From an uncultured Propionibacteriaceae bacterium (lineage in GTDB: Bacteria; Actinomycetota; Actinomycetes; Propionibacteriales; Propionibacteriaceae), in contig CAMDZW010000002.1 of the NCBI GenBank assembly GCA_945911015.1, positions 1 through 64,000 of the forward strand: a stretch of 64,000 nt of DNA, given 5' to 3'. The notes beneath the pieces are model-generated. The model searched no databases. It worked only from the letters and a program-made list of their open reading frames with translations, and had not been told where the DNA came from. Of this stretch, positions 17,420 through 26,331 are shown piece after piece; the stretch's first letter is position 1; every line of letters starts with the position of its first letter. Position numbers and translations under genes: made by a program.

Positions 17420-18903
17420 GACTGACCGCCCAGGTAGCGGGCGTCAGTCCGGAACAGTTCCAGCTCGACCGGATGGAGTTGGTGCTGCGAGATGAAGCTT
17501 CTGGACTTGATCTTCCACAGCCCCTGCCCGACCCCCAGGGTCGGGAGGAGCTTCTGCTCGGTCCCGGTCAGCCCGAGCGCGGCGGCGGTGGTGCCGAGCT
17601 GGTCGGACTCCTGCCGGTAGACGATGCGGGTCTCCGCGTTCGCCAGGAGGGAGTTGGCGAGCGAGCGCATCGCGGAGCCCTGGTCGCCGACGTTGTCGAG
17701 GTCGGTGAGCTTGTGGAAGATCAGCATGTTCGCGATCCCGTAATGCCGCGCCAGGCGCCAGTGCGCGTCCATGCGCCTGAGCAGGGCGGGGTGGGACATC
17801 AGGCGCCAGGCTTCGTCGTAGATCACCCACCGTTGCCCGCCTGCCGGGTCGAGCAGCGCGGACTCCATCCACGCGCTGGAGCACGTCATCAGGACACTGA
17901 TGAGGGTCGAGTTCTCCGTCACCCGCGACAGGTCGAGGCTGATCATCGGCAGCGACGGATCGAACGCGACGGTCGAGGGGCCGTCGAAGAGCCCGCCGAG
18001 GTCCCCGGCCACCAGGCGGCGCAGGGCGTGGCCGACGAGGCGGCCATCCTCCGCCAGGCGACCGTCCGGAACATCGGTCGGGCTGAGGATGTGGTCGACG
18101 ACCATCGGCAGGATCGGCACCGTGTTCTCGGCAACGGTGGCGGTCAGGGCGAGGTCGATCGCGGTGTGCTCCAACGGCGTCAACCCCCGCGCGAGCACGG
18201 TCTCAGCCAGCGCGCCGATCAGGTCACGCCGCCGGGACGCGACCGTGGCGGCCCACTGCTCATCCGAGAGACCACTCGGGCGGTGGCCTTCATCCAGCGG
18301 ATTCAGCCTTGTGTGAAGTCCGTGGCCCAAGACGATCGCCCGCCCGCCGACTGCTTCGGCGACCGCGGTGTGCTCGCCCTTCGGGTCACCGGGGACGTAG
18401 ACGCGGCGGCCAAACGGCAGGGACCGGGTGTAGAGCGACTTCGCCAGGCTGGACTTGCCGGAGCCGACGATGCCGGCCAGGACGATGTTGGGTGCGGTGA
18501 TGATCCCGCGGGCGTAGAGGACCCAGGGGTCGTAGACGAAGCTGCCGCCGGAGTAGAGGTCTTGTCCGACGAACACCCCATCGGAGCCGAGGCCGCCTTC
18601 GGCGACGAACGGATACGCCCCCGCCAATGTCGCGCTGGTGTCTTGATGGCGGGGCAGCCGGAACCGGCCGGGCGATCTGAGCGCGGCCGGTCCGGGTTCG
18701 CCGGCGGCTGGCAGGAACGTGGTTGCGCGGTGTTCGGCCTTCTCGGCTTCGGCCTTCGCCTGCGCCGCTTGCTTCTCGACCTGGCGCTGTTCGGCTTGGA
18801 GGCGGGCGGCGGCCTGTCGGCGTTGCTTGCGCAGCCGGCGGCGCTCGGCCGCGGGGGCGATCAGGACGGAGGTGTGCAACTGCTCCGGCTCGCTGCCAGT
18901 CAT
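17416..18903 (-). CDS. VirB4-like conjugation ATPase
   Basis: This 495-residue protein starts with a charged coiled-coil segment (residues 20-60). The C-terminal-type VirB4 ATPase domain follows: Walker A AGIVGSGKSSLAK near residue 148, YVPGDPKGEH, and Walker B RWVIYDEAWRLMS near residue 360. The C-terminus has GVGQGLWKIKSRSFIS. It lacks the N-terminal VirB4 domain of gram-negative proteins, as usual for this actinobacterial set where the SCO6880-like protein is encoded separately. It powers the type IV channel. It overlaps its neighbours by four bases. Confidence 0.9.
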   Translation of the reverse strand: MTGSEPEQLHTSVLIAPAAERRRLRKQRRQAAARLQAEQRQVEKQAAQAKAEAEKAEHRATTFLPAAGEPGPAALRSPGRFRLPRHQDTSATLAGAYPFVAEGGLGSDGVFVGQDLYSGGSFVYDPWVLYARGIITAPNIVLAGIVGSGKSSLAKSLYTRSLPFGRRVYVPGDPKGEHTAVAEAVGGRAIVLGHGLHTRLNPLDEGHRPSGLSDEQWAATVASRRRDLIGALAETVLARGLTPLEHTAIDLALTATVAENTVPILPMVVDHILSPTDVPDGRLAEDGRLVGHALRRLVAGDLGGLFDGPSTVAFDPSLPMISLDLSRVTENSTLISVLMTCSSAWMESALLDPAGGQRWVIYDEAWRLMSHPALLRRMDAHWRLARHYGIANMLIFHKLTDLDNVGDQGSAMRSLANSLLANAETRIVYRQESDQLGTTAAALGLTGTEQKLLPTLGVGQGLWKIKSRSFISQHQLHPVELELFRTDARYLGGQS

Positions 18904-20111
18904 AGCGAGAGTCCTCGGGACTGCTTGACCGTGGCGACGCCGCGGTGCTCGAACCAGGCTGGATCGGGCGCCCGCCGCGATCGCTCTGTCGTTGCCTGCT
19001 TGAGTGCCGGTTCCGGCTCGTGCTTGGGCGCGCCGATCCCGGCGATCGCCTCGCGCGCCTGCACCACGGCGGCGTCTTCGAGGACGTCGGCTGGCGGCGT
19101 GTACTCCCGGAGGAGGCTGACGTGTCCGGCGAACGGGTTGTAGGTCAGGGTGTAGCCGTCCTCGCCGGTGACCACCCGGTCCAACGCGCCGGTCGGGGGC
19201 TCGTCGTAGACGTAGCCGTTCTCGAGCGCGGCCTGGGTGGTCTCCTCCCCATAGTCATAGCCAGCCAGGTGTTCGATCGCCGCAGGCGTGCCGTCCCGGT
19301 CGATCACGTCGAGAACCTGGTCGGCTTCCTCGCCTTGGAGGAACACAACGCTGACCCACCGCCTGCCCGGCCCGGACGCTCGGACTGGCTCCGTCTGCTG
19401 CTCGGCGGGCTCGGTGAGTTCGGTGAGGGCGTCGGCGTTGGTGCGGGCGGCCTCGCCCACCCACTCCGGGAATAGCCCCGCGTACTCGGGAGTGCTGTCG
19501 GGGTGGTCGAGGGCGTATTGGCGGGCCTCACCGGCGGCGCCAAGGAAGGTGGCGAGGTCGCGGATCGCGTGGTCGGGATCGACGGGCTGGCCGGCGCCGG
19601 TGAACAGGTCCCGGCCCTCCAGATCCCGTCCGCTGGTGGTGTCGGTGATCCGGTAGGCGTAGCGCTGGTGCTCACCCATCGGGGTGTCGGGCCAGACCGT
19701 CAGTCTCAGCGTCCCCGCCGTCGCGGTGGACGTGGCAGGGTCGTGGTCGAGGCCGGCGACGGGTGCAGGGTGCCAGGCGATCCGCCCGGAGTGGGAGAAC
19801 GCCGCGTTGAGGTGGTCGTGGGCCTGGTCGAGCAGGGTGCCGGCCCGGTGCAGCTCGTCCGCGGCGGCGAGCGCGGAGCGGTCACCGGCGAGGTGGTCGC
19901 CGTCGTCGTGGTGTGCCCGGTCCCGGTGGGCGAGGTGGGTGGCGGCGAGCTGGTCGAGTACCTGCCGCAGCGACCGCATGGTCGCGGTCAGGTCGCCGAA
20001 CACGGTGTAGGTGTCGGCCGGGTCATCGAACACGCGGGATGCGTGGGCGAGACCCCGCATCGCCTCGGATGCTTCGGCGGCATCGGCGAGCGGGTCGTGG
20101 AACGTGGGCAT
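18900..20111 (-). CDS. hypothetical transfer-operon protein
   Basis: This 403-residue soluble protein has a helical N-terminus (LRQVLDQLAATHLAHRDRAHH, LHRAGTLLDQAHDHLNAAFS). A mixed central part with GRDLEGRDLFTGAGQPVDPDHAI follows, then WVSVVFLQGEEADQVLDVID and a disordered tail. I recognise no catalytic motif. The start at 20111 (MPTFHDPLADAA) is preceded by a GTGCACCTG motif about 53 bases upstream. It is coupled to virB4 by a four-base overlap. Confidence 0.75.
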   Translation of the reverse strand: MPTFHDPLADAAEASEAMRGLAHASRVFDDPADTYTVFGDLTATMRSLRQVLDQLAATHLAHRDRAHHDDGDHLAGDRSALAAADELHRAGTLLDQAHDHLNAAFSHSGRIAWHPAPVAGLDHDPATSTATAGTLRLTVWPDTPMGEHQRYAYRITDTTSGRDLEGRDLFTGAGQPVDPDHAIRDLATFLGAAGEARQYALDHPDSTPEYAGLFPEWVGEAARTNADALTELTEPAEQQTEPVRASGPGRRWVSVVFLQGEEADQVLDVIDRDGTPAAIEHLAGYDYGEETTQAALENGYVYDEPPTGALDRVVTGEDGYTLTYNPFAGHVSLLREYTPPADVLEDAAVVQAREAIAGIGAPKHEPEPALKQATTERSRRAPDPAWFEHRGVATVKQSRGLSL

Positions 20112-20163
20112 GACGGCCTCCCAGGACGCGGGCGAGCACCCCCGCGATTCGGGGGCCACCGGT

Positions 20164-20182
20164 CAGGTGCACCACAACTCCC
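20164..20182 (-). promoter_or_regulatory. GGGA-N6-GTGCACCTG motif
   Basis: On the minus strand GGGA, six bases and GTGCACCTG stand about 53 bases before the gene starting at 20111. The same spacing occurs before ssb, the genes starting at 23514 and 28271, and (weaker) the relaxase. It is a candidate shared operator or leader element of the ICE. Confidence 0.55.
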
Positions 20183-20212
20183 ACGCGCCGGGAACAGCCC
20201 GCGGCGAACGGG

Positions 20213-21685
20213 TCAGATGCGGCGGCAGAGCGGGAGCGCGGCGGCGGTGAACGCCGCAGCTTGCTGGCCGACCAGGAGGCGGGTCTCGCAGGAGGCTTGG
20301 ATGGCGGCCTGTTCGATCGCCGCCACCCCGGCGTCCAGCTCCTCGATGGTGGCGGCGGAGACGGAGATGAGGCCGGTGTAGCGCAGCACGCCGTGGCCGG
20401 CGGTCAGGTCGGCTTCCTGTTGGAGCACGTCTTGATACTCAGCGGTCTGGGAGGCGTCTTCGATCTGCCCGATCTTGGCCCGCTGCGCCTGATCGCTGAT
20501 GTGCTCGACCTTCTTCTTGCGGATGTCTCTGGCGGCGGCGTCGGAGCGCAGTGGCGTGCACAGCAATGAGAACGACCGCTGAATCCCCGTCGAGAGGAGC
20601 ACCGGGGACAGGAACCCCGGATACACCAGCGACCGCGGCCATTCGGAGACCCACAGCACGGCATGGTGGGCGGAGTCGGTGCGCAGCCGGGTCCAAGACT
20701 CGTTGACCGCGACCGGGCCGGCGGTGGCGAGGGACTGGCCGAGTTCGCCGTGCCGTTCCAGGGTGGCGGCGATCGCCGGGTCATACGCGCTGCGGAGGAT
20801 GACGGCGATCTCCCCCGGTGACAGCCAGCCCGAGGGGGTGAGGTCGGCTGAGCGGAGCGCGGCGACGAGAGTGGACATCTCTTGGCGGAGCACGGCGGCG
20901 GCACCGCGGATACCGCCGCCAGCCGTTCTGATCTGCCGCGCGGCGTTCTTCATGTCCAGCGACAGGCTCAGGGTGGTGGCGTGGCGTTCCCCGGCGGGGC
21001 CGGCGCGCTCGATCAGCTCGGCGTAGATGGTCGCGGCCCAGGTGTCGTCGGCGGTGCCGTGGGAGGCCCACCACTCGGCCAGTCCGGTCCCGGAGTCGGG
21101 CAGGGTGCGTTCGAGGACTTGGAGGGTGGCGATCCGGCCGGAGCGGCAAACCGTGGCCAGGACGCGTCCCCAGGAGGTGACCCGTCGTTCCTGCTCGCCG
21201 GGGTCGAGGAGCACGAACGCCGGATGGGACACGTCGCAGACCACGGTGAGGGTCTGGGCGTGGGGGTCGTGGATCATCCCCGCGTTCGTTTCGGGGTCGG
21301 TGTACTCCCGCAGTCGCGCCATGTCGCCGGGCAGCGCGAGGGTGCCCACAGGGCGGGGTGTGACGACCCGCCGGCGATACAGGAGTTGCCCGCCGGTCGA
21401 ACGCCAGAGCCACCAGAACGCGACCGGCAGCCATTCGACCGCGGGCCGGCCGGCGATGGGTATCCACGTCAGCGCGGCGGCGATCACCCAGATGGGAGCG
21501 GTGTAGGCGAGCAGGACGCCGCCCCCGGCGAAGAGAGCTCCGACGATGGACAGGACGCCGGTGGCGAGGGTGATGAGCTGCGACAGGGACAGCCCCAGCA
21601 ACACCCCGCGGCGGGTGAGGCGGGAGAACTTCACCGGCACCAGCTCCGCCGAGGCGACAGCACTCTCGTTCTGTTTGGTAGGCAC
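20213..21685 (-). CDS. SCO6880-family conjugation membrane protein
   Basis: This 490-residue protein has two membrane helices near its N-terminus (LLGLSLSQLITLATGVLSIVGALF and LLAYTAPIWVIAAALTWIPI), followed by a large cytoplasmic part. That layout matches the SCO6880/PrgI-VirB3-like family of actinobacterial transfer loci. The soluble part (LVPVK..., TVVCDVSHPAFVLLDPGEQERR, VEHISDQAQRAKIGQIED) resembles the VirB4 N-terminal domain without Walker motifs. It probably replaces that domain and forms the inner-membrane platform with VirB4. The GTG start has an AAGGAG site. Confidence 0.83.
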   Translation of the reverse strand: MPTKQNESAVASAELVPVKFSRLTRRGVLLGLSLSQLITLATGVLSIVGALFAGGGVLLAYTAPIWVIAAALTWIPIAGRPAVEWLPVAFWWLWRSTGGQLLYRRRVVTPRPVGTLALPGDMARLREYTDPETNAGMIHDPHAQTLTVVCDVSHPAFVLLDPGEQERRVTSWGRVLATVCRSGRIATLQVLERTLPDSGTGLAEWWASHGTADDTWAATIYAELIERAGPAGERHATTLSLSLDMKNAARQIRTAGGGIRGAAAVLRQEMSTLVAALRSADLTPSGWLSPGEIAVILRSAYDPAIAATLERHGELGQSLATAGPVAVNESWTRLRTDSAHHAVLWVSEWPRSLVYPGFLSPVLLSTGIQRSFSLLCTPLRSDAAARDIRKKKVEHISDQAQRAKIGQIEDASQTAEYQDVLQQEADLTAGHGVLRYTGLISVSAATIEELDAGVAAIEQAAIQASCETRLLVGQQAAAFTAAALPLCRRI

Positions 21686-21691
21686 GGCGGT

Positions 21692-23128
21692 TCACTCCTT
21701 CCCGGTGGGCTTGGGGGCAGGCGGCGGAGGCTGTTTCGGGGGACGCACCTCCGGCGCAGATGGACCAGGCGAGGGTGTCTTCGGTGCCGGCGTTGACGGC
21801 GGGGGCGCCTGCGCGGCCGGTGGTGGGGTGCTGCCGGTCTGGCCGGCGGAGTCGGCCGCGGCCTCGCCCTGCCCACCGAGGGCCGTGCCGGCCTTGGGGC
21901 CGGTGGTCGCGGCGTCCTTGGCGACCTTCGCCGCGACCACGGCCGCAGCGGCGGGACCCGCCGCCGCAACACCGGCGCCGGCGCCTGCTCCACCGCTTGC
22001 CCCGGCGCCGGCGCCGCTGGTCGCGGCGGCCTTCCCACCACCGGCCCCGGCCGAGCCGGCAGTGCCGCTGGATGCCTGCGGCTTGGGGTTCTTCGGCTCC
22101 GGTGGCTTCTTCCCACCACCGCCACCGTCTCCGCTTCCTCCGCCGGACTTGCCGCCGCCTTCATCGAGAACCTTTTTCGGGTCGTTGCCTTGCGGCTTGG
22201 TCGGAGTCGGCATGGGGCGGTTGAGGGCGCTCTTGGCGTCCTGTTCGGAGCCGATGGCGTGGTACATGTCGAACCCGACGAAGCTGAGGAACTTGTAGGT
22301 CAGGTACGGGGCGAAGGCGGCCATCGCCATCAGCACGATCCCGGCGATCGGGTCCGCCACAGAGGACAGGTCGCCGTCGATCGGTGCCGACACCTGGGTG
22401 ATAGCGACCAGGAACATCACGACCAGGACGAGCTTGGAGACGATCAGGGCGATGACGAACATCGCCCATTTGCTGATCCACCCCTTCGTCGCATCCCACG
22501 ACGCCCCGGAGAACGCCAGCGGGGCGAGCACGATCGCGACCAGCAGCAGCGCCTTGCGGACCAGCAGGGAGAGCCAGACGATGGCGGCTGCGCTGATGGC
22601 CAGGCCGGCGAGGAAGATCGTGATGATCGCGCCGACCCCGGGTGCGGCGATGTTGATGCCGACCAGCCCTGCGGCGAGCAGGGTGATCTTGTCGCCCATC
22701 GACTCGGTGGTCTCCCCGGCGGCCTGGATGATCCCGATGCAGAGCTGGTCGACTATCTCCAACAGCAGCGCGGTCAGCGTGATGACCACGAACGATCCCA
22801 GCACCGACTTCGCCAACCCGAGTGCTGCGCGGGATAGTGCGGTGGGGTCGCGGCGGATGAGTCCGGTGATGAGTTGGAGGCAGAAGAACAGCAGCATCAC
22901 GAACACCGCGATGCCGAACAGGATGTTGTAGACCGCCACGTACTCGTCGCTGGTGACGTCGACGAGGGTGGTGGTGTCGAAGACGGACCAGACGGCTTCG
23001 AACAACCAGCCGGCGGCGGCGCCCATCGCGCCGGCGAGCCAGTCGAACGGGGCGGAGACCAGCGAGGCGGCGGCTTCGCCGGCGGTGTCGCAGACGGTCG
23101 AGACGAGGGGGATATCGCACACACCCAC
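21692..23128 (-). CDS. VirB6/TrbL-like (SCO6881-type) channel protein
   Basis: This 478-residue protein has about seven hydrophobic segments in residues 40-300 (YNILFGIAVFVMLLFFCLQL, LGSFVVITLTALLLEIVDQL, IITIFLAGLAISAAAIVWL and others). A long Gly/Ala/Pro-rich tail begins near residue 330. This matches the VirB6/TrbL polytopic channel components of actinobacterial conjugation loci. The low-complexity tail is probably extracellular or flexible. It is encoded directly after the two small membrane proteins and before the SCO6880-like gene. Confidence 0.85.
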   Translation of the reverse strand: MGVCDIPLVSTVCDTAGEAAASLVSAPFDWLAGAMGAAAGWLFEAVWSVFDTTTLVDVTSDEYVAVYNILFGIAVFVMLLFFCLQLITGLIRRDPTALSRAALGLAKSVLGSFVVITLTALLLEIVDQLCIGIIQAAGETTESMGDKITLLAAGLVGINIAAPGVGAIITIFLAGLAISAAAIVWLSLLVRKALLLVAIVLAPLAFSGASWDATKGWISKWAMFVIALIVSKLVLVVMFLVAITQVSAPIDGDLSSVADPIAGIVLMAMAAFAPYLTYKFLSFVGFDMYHAIGSEQDAKSALNRPMPTPTKPQGNDPKKVLDEGGGKSGGGSGDGGGGGKKPPEPKNPKPQASSGTAGSAGAGGGKAAATSGAGAGASGGAGAGAGVAAAGPAAAAVVAAKVAKDAATTGPKAGTALGGQGEAAADSAGQTGSTPPPAAQAPPPSTPAPKTPSPGPSAPEVRPPKQPPPPAPKPTGKE

Positions 23129-23172
23129 CGCAGATCACTCCCTAACGCAGAGTCGAGGGTTGGCGGGTGGAC

Positions 23173-23514
23173 TCAGACCTGCTGGCCGACGTCCCAGAAA
23201 AAGTTGATAAGCGTCACCGACGCGCCGCAGATGACGGCGGCGCCGCAGCTCACGAGGACGCCGATCTTGCCCCTGCCCGCCAGGTGCGGGTTGGAGGAGT
23301 TGGCGCCGAAGCCCCACACGATCGCCGAGATGATCAGCGCCAAGACGCTCAGGATGAGGCCGATCGTCATCACGGCGCCGACGATGGTGCGGAGCTGGCT
23401 GATGCCGGGCAGTCCGGTGTCGTTGGGGTCGATGTTGATGTCCATCGGCAGCACGGCCGGCCACGTGGTGGCGGCAGCGGTGGTGGTTTCGGTGAGCAGG
23501 CTCAGGACGGTCAT
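23173..23514 (-). CDS. small transfer membrane protein (DUF6112-like), copy A
   Basis: This 113-residue protein carries a short N-terminal region (MDINIDPNDTGLPGISQL). Two hydrophobic helices follow (IVGAVMTIGLILSVLALIISAIVWGF and LVSCGAAVICGASVTLINFFWD), ending GQQV. It resembles the DUF6112 proteins of actinobacterial type IV secretion loci, which have a VirB2-pilin-like topology. It shares the fold and the WxxDxGQQ end with the next gene. The start at 23514 follows AAGGAG; a GTGCACCTG motif lies 50 bases upstream. Confidence 0.72.
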   Translation of the reverse strand: MTVLSLLTETTTAAATTWPAVLPMDINIDPNDTGLPGISQLRTIVGAVMTIGLILSVLALIISAIVWGFGANSSNPHLAGRGKIGVLVSCGAAVICGASVTLINFFWDVGQQV

Positions 23515-23562
23515 AGCGGGGTACTCCTTCGGGGCGTCGGCGAGATGAGGGTTCTCGTCGAT

Positions 23563-23581
23563 CAGGTGCACCGCCCGCCCC
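23563..23581 (-). promoter_or_regulatory. GGGG-N6-GTGCACCTG motif
   Basis: GGGG, six bases and GTGCACCTG (minus strand) precede the start at 23514. The surrounding CGTGTGGGG also occurs before the motif at 28293-28311, extending the similarity between these two leaders. Confidence 0.55.
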
Positions 23582-23622
23582 ACACGGTCGGAGCCGATGA
23601 CGGGGCCGCTGGTGGGGCGTGT

Positions 23623-23889
23623 TCAGAGTTGCTGGCCGAGGTCGAGCAGCCAGTTCAGCCAGGCCACGCCTCCGCCGGCCAAGACCGCCGTGCCCAGTGC
23701 GGTCCAAGCACCGATGCGGGCTTTGGTGGCGGCACCGTGGTGGCCGTTCGCGGTCGACAGCGCCCAGGCGATGGCGCAGACGATCAGCATCAGCACGGCG
23801 ATGATGAGCACGAAGGTCAGCAGCGCGCCGATGACCTCGCGCAGGTCACCGATCCCTTCCAGGCCCTCGAAGTCGGGGAACACGTCCAT
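23623..23889 (-). CDS. small transfer membrane protein (DUF6112-like), copy B
   Basis: This 88-residue protein starts MDVFPDFEGLEGIGDLREVIG. It has two membrane helices (LLTFVLIIAVLMLIVCAIAWAL and AWTALGTAVLAGGGVAWLNWLLD) and ends LGQQL. It is a paralogue of the protein encoded at 23173-23514 with the same spacing of helices, suggesting two pilin-like or channel subunits. It lies five bases after the cell-wall hydrolase stop, within the same operon. Confidence 0.72.
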   Translation of the reverse strand: MDVFPDFEGLEGIGDLREVIGALLTFVLIIAVLMLIVCAIAWALSTANGHHGAATKARIGAWTALGTAVLAGGGVAWLNWLLDLGQQL

Positions 23890-23894
23890 GCCGA

Positions 23895-25571
23895 TCAGCT
23901 CCCGGCCCGGACGGTGATGTGGAGATGGTCTACGTGCGATCCCGCGATGCTGTCGGGGTCGTGCATGCCGCCACCGTCGTAGGGCCGCCACCCCTCGGCG
24001 TCGCGGGCCAGCGACCAGATCAGGCCGTCCCAGATCAGATACTCCACCCCGAGGGTTTCGGCGTGGTCCTGCATCCAGTTCGTGACCTCCCAGCCGAGTT
24101 CGCGCTGCTCCGGGGTCGGGTGCTCGCCGATGGCGTTGCCGAACGTTCCGTCACAGGCGCGTCCGAGGGGGTGTTCGGAGACGGTGCCGGGCCGCGGTGA
24201 GTAACAGACCCAGGAGGTGTCGGGGAAGACAGCGATGCTCTGGGTGTAGAGGTGCAGCATCCGCGCGGTGATCTGCCCATCCGAGGTCGGATCGTCCACG
24301 GGACGGTCGGGGTCGCCGTCGAAGGGGTCCGGCTCACCACCTGGTGTGCCGTTGCTGGTGTCGCAGTCGCCGCCTGGTGGGCCGGTCTCGGGCTCGGGCA
24401 GGTCGGCGGCGTTGTGGGCATTCAGCCAGTCGGCGGGGTCGGTGTGCTCCCCGTTCGTGCCGCCGAGGCGGACCTCGAAATGCAGATGCGGACCGGTGCT
24501 GTTGCCGGAGCTGCCGGTGTCGCCGATGTGCTGACCGGCCGCCACGGTGTCGCCGGCCTGGACGTGGATGCCGTGCTCCCACATGTGCGCATACGCCGTC
24601 GCCACCGTGGCGCCATCGATCTGATGATCGATGACGATGAGGCCGCCGTAGCCGCCGGAGAACTCCGCGACCGTCACCGTGCCGTCCGCAGCGGCCACGA
24701 GGGGTGTGCCGTCGGGGGCGGCGAAGTCGGTGCCGGTGTGGAAGGAGTCCTCGCCAGTTATGGGGTGCACCCGTGGTCCGTACTCGCTGGTGAGCACCCA
24801 GGTGCCCTCGGGCATCGGGAACACCACCCGCGACGACCCCACCGCCGCCACTTGCTGCGCGGCCGGGACCACGGCATCGCCGGCCGAGGCGCCCGCCCCG
24901 GCGTTCGTTGTTGTGGTCGACGTGAGTGCGGTGAGGATGGTTTCGGCGACGGGCTCGTAGTTGCGGTACCGGTCCGGATACGCGGACACTTCGACGGCTT
25001 GGGCGGCCTCGCCCTTGTCCATCTCCTCCCACCCGGGAATGTCCAAGAGTCCCCGTGGTGAGGGGTGGTTGGGTCCGGTGGGTCCGCCGAAGAACGCCTC
25101 AGCTTGGTAGACGGGGTCCATCAGCTCAGCGACCGTGCCCCAGCCCGATTGGGGGCGCATCTGAAACAGGCCCAGGGAGTCGTGGTCGGAGCCGTCGCCG
25201 TCGTTGGGGTAGTCCGCGGACTCCGGGTAGGCGCTGGTGTTGGACAGCATCCGCAGCGTGGACTCGGTCAGTGCCGCCATGAGCGCGATCTGAAGGCCGT
25301 CGCGGGTGATCCCGTCGATGCTGTTGCCGGTCTCGATGATCGTCGCGGCATGGGTGAGCTGGGTTCGGTTGAGCGTGAACGTCTCCCCGTTCGCGGTGGT
25401 GACCTCCAGCTCGTCAGGGACCTCGCCGACGGTGACGTTCGAGCCGCCGCCGATGGTGCAGGAGCCGGTGGCGCTCAGAGCCGGGTTCATCACCACCCCG
25501 ATCCCGATCAACACCAGCGAGGGTGCGAGGAAGACCAGGGCGATGGCGGCGATGGCGAGCTTCTTCAACAC
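23895..25571 (-). CDS. conjugation cell-wall hydrolase (lytic transglycosylase-like plus M23 peptidase)
   Basis: This 558-residue exported protein begins with a signal anchor (KLAIAAIALVFLAPSLVLIGIG). A transglycosylase-like domain follows: LMAALTESTLRM, SLGLFQMRPQSGWG, YPDRYRNYEPVAETIL. An M23 peptidase domain comes next: RVHPITGEDSFHTGTDFAAPDG, then HMWEHGI and GPHLHFEVR (zinc ligands His, Asp, His). A C-terminal domain containing WEVTNWMQDHAETLG and HVDHLHI closes it. Such two-activity hydrolases open peptidoglycan for the conjugative channel, like VirB1 or TcpG. It lies in the transfer operon. Confidence 0.9.
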   Translation of the reverse strand: MLKKLAIAAIALVFLAPSLVLIGIGVVMNPALSATGSCTIGGGSNVTVGEVPDELEVTTANGETFTLNRTQLTHAATIIETGNSIDGITRDGLQIALMAALTESTLRMLSNTSAYPESADYPNDGDGSDHDSLGLFQMRPQSGWGTVAELMDPVYQAEAFFGGPTGPNHPSPRGLLDIPGWEEMDKGEAAQAVEVSAYPDRYRNYEPVAETILTALTSTTTTNAGAGASAGDAVVPAAQQVAAVGSSRVVFPMPEGTWVLTSEYGPRVHPITGEDSFHTGTDFAAPDGTPLVAAADGTVTVAEFSGGYGGLIVIDHQIDGATVATAYAHMWEHGIHVQAGDTVAAGQHIGDTGSSGNSTGPHLHFEVRLGGTNGEHTDPADWLNAHNAADLPEPETGPPGGDCDTSNGTPGGEPDPFDGDPDRPVDDPTSDGQITARMLHLYTQSIAVFPDTSWVCYSPRPGTVSEHPLGRACDGTFGNAIGEHPTPEQRELGWEVTNWMQDHAETLGVEYLIWDGLIWSLARDAEGWRPYDGGGMHDPDSIAGSHVDHLHITVRAGS

Positions 25572-25585
25572 GACGCGTCACCGAC

Positions 25586-26275
25586 CTATCGGAGGGGGTT
25601 GTCGAGCTGGGACAGCCGCAGCAGATGACAGGTCTCGTAGGTCGGGCCGCAGACCACGAACACGGTGAACGCCACCGAGTGTTCGGAGGTCACCGGTTCG
25701 TCGTTCCACAGGCCCTCACGGTGGCGGGTGCCCTCGATCGTGACCGCGACCGTGCCCTCGGCGAGCTGACCGGGGTGGGCCTGCTCGACTGCGGTCGCCC
25801 ACGCGTCGGGGACGAACGTGTTGTCGATGGTGAGGTGCTGGGCGGTGGCGTACTGCCGCAGCTCCAGCCAGGCATCCCGAGACGGGAGGTAGGCGGCGAT
25901 GTCGGAGGCGAGCCCCGCCTGCTCCGTACCGATGGGATCGCCGACGTCAAGGACCACGCTGGTGTAGTCCAGCGGCGTGAACCCGCTGGCGGTGTCCCAC
26001 TCGAACAACACGGTGGCGACGTTGCGGGCGAAGGTCTCCGGATCATCCGACGCCTGCACGACCGGCAACCGCGGCGTGGTCGTGGGCACCGGATCGGCTT
26101 GTGCGGTGACACTTGGCCCAGGGCGGCCACCGTCATCGTCCCGGTCCGGGCCGGGTGGTCCGGTCAGGAGGCCGTAGACGCCCACACCGGCGAGCACGAG
26201 GACGACGATCGCCGCGGCGAGGGCGGCGATGAGTCGGCGGCGGGTCCGGGGTTCGGAGAGGTCGGGAGTCTTCAT
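25586..26275 (-). CDS. VirB8/TcpC-like single-pass transfer protein
   Basis: This 229-residue protein has a short cytoplasmic N-terminus, one membrane helix (LIAALAAAIVVLVLAGVGVYGLL) and a proline-rich spacer. An extracytoplasmic domain follows with NVATVLFEWDTASGFTPLDYTS and EGTVAVTIEGTRHREG. This topology and the NTF2-like pattern fit VirB8/TcpC proteins, which scaffold the secretion complex. The start at 26275 (MKTPDLSEP) was chosen over the longer frame because it directly precedes the charged cytoplasmic tail. The identification rests on topology and position rather than a clear motif. Confidence 0.68.
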   Translation of the reverse strand: MKTPDLSEPRTRRRLIAALAAAIVVLVLAGVGVYGLLTGPPGPDRDDDGGRPGPSVTAQADPVPTTTPRLPVVQASDDPETFARNVATVLFEWDTASGFTPLDYTSVVLDVGDPIGTEQAGLASDIAAYLPSRDAWLELRQYATAQHLTIDNTFVPDAWATAVEQAHPGQLAEGTVAVTIEGTRHREGLWNDEPVTSEHSVAFTVFVVCGPTYETCHLLRLSQLDNPLR

Positions 26276-26331
26276 GCCCACCAGGTACGCGACCGGCACC
26301 AACCCAGACAAGGGCAGGGCGGAGGTGGCCG

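Noticed and set aside
17473..19143. 556-codon open frame antisense to the virB4-like gene
   Set aside because: The opposite strand carries Walker motifs and operon overlaps. This frame has only biased low-complexity residues.
23514..23570. N-terminal extension beginning V-H-L on the gene at 23173-23514
   Set aside because: The same GTGCACCTG lies out of frame before other ICE genes, and a good ribosome-binding site serves the inner ATG.
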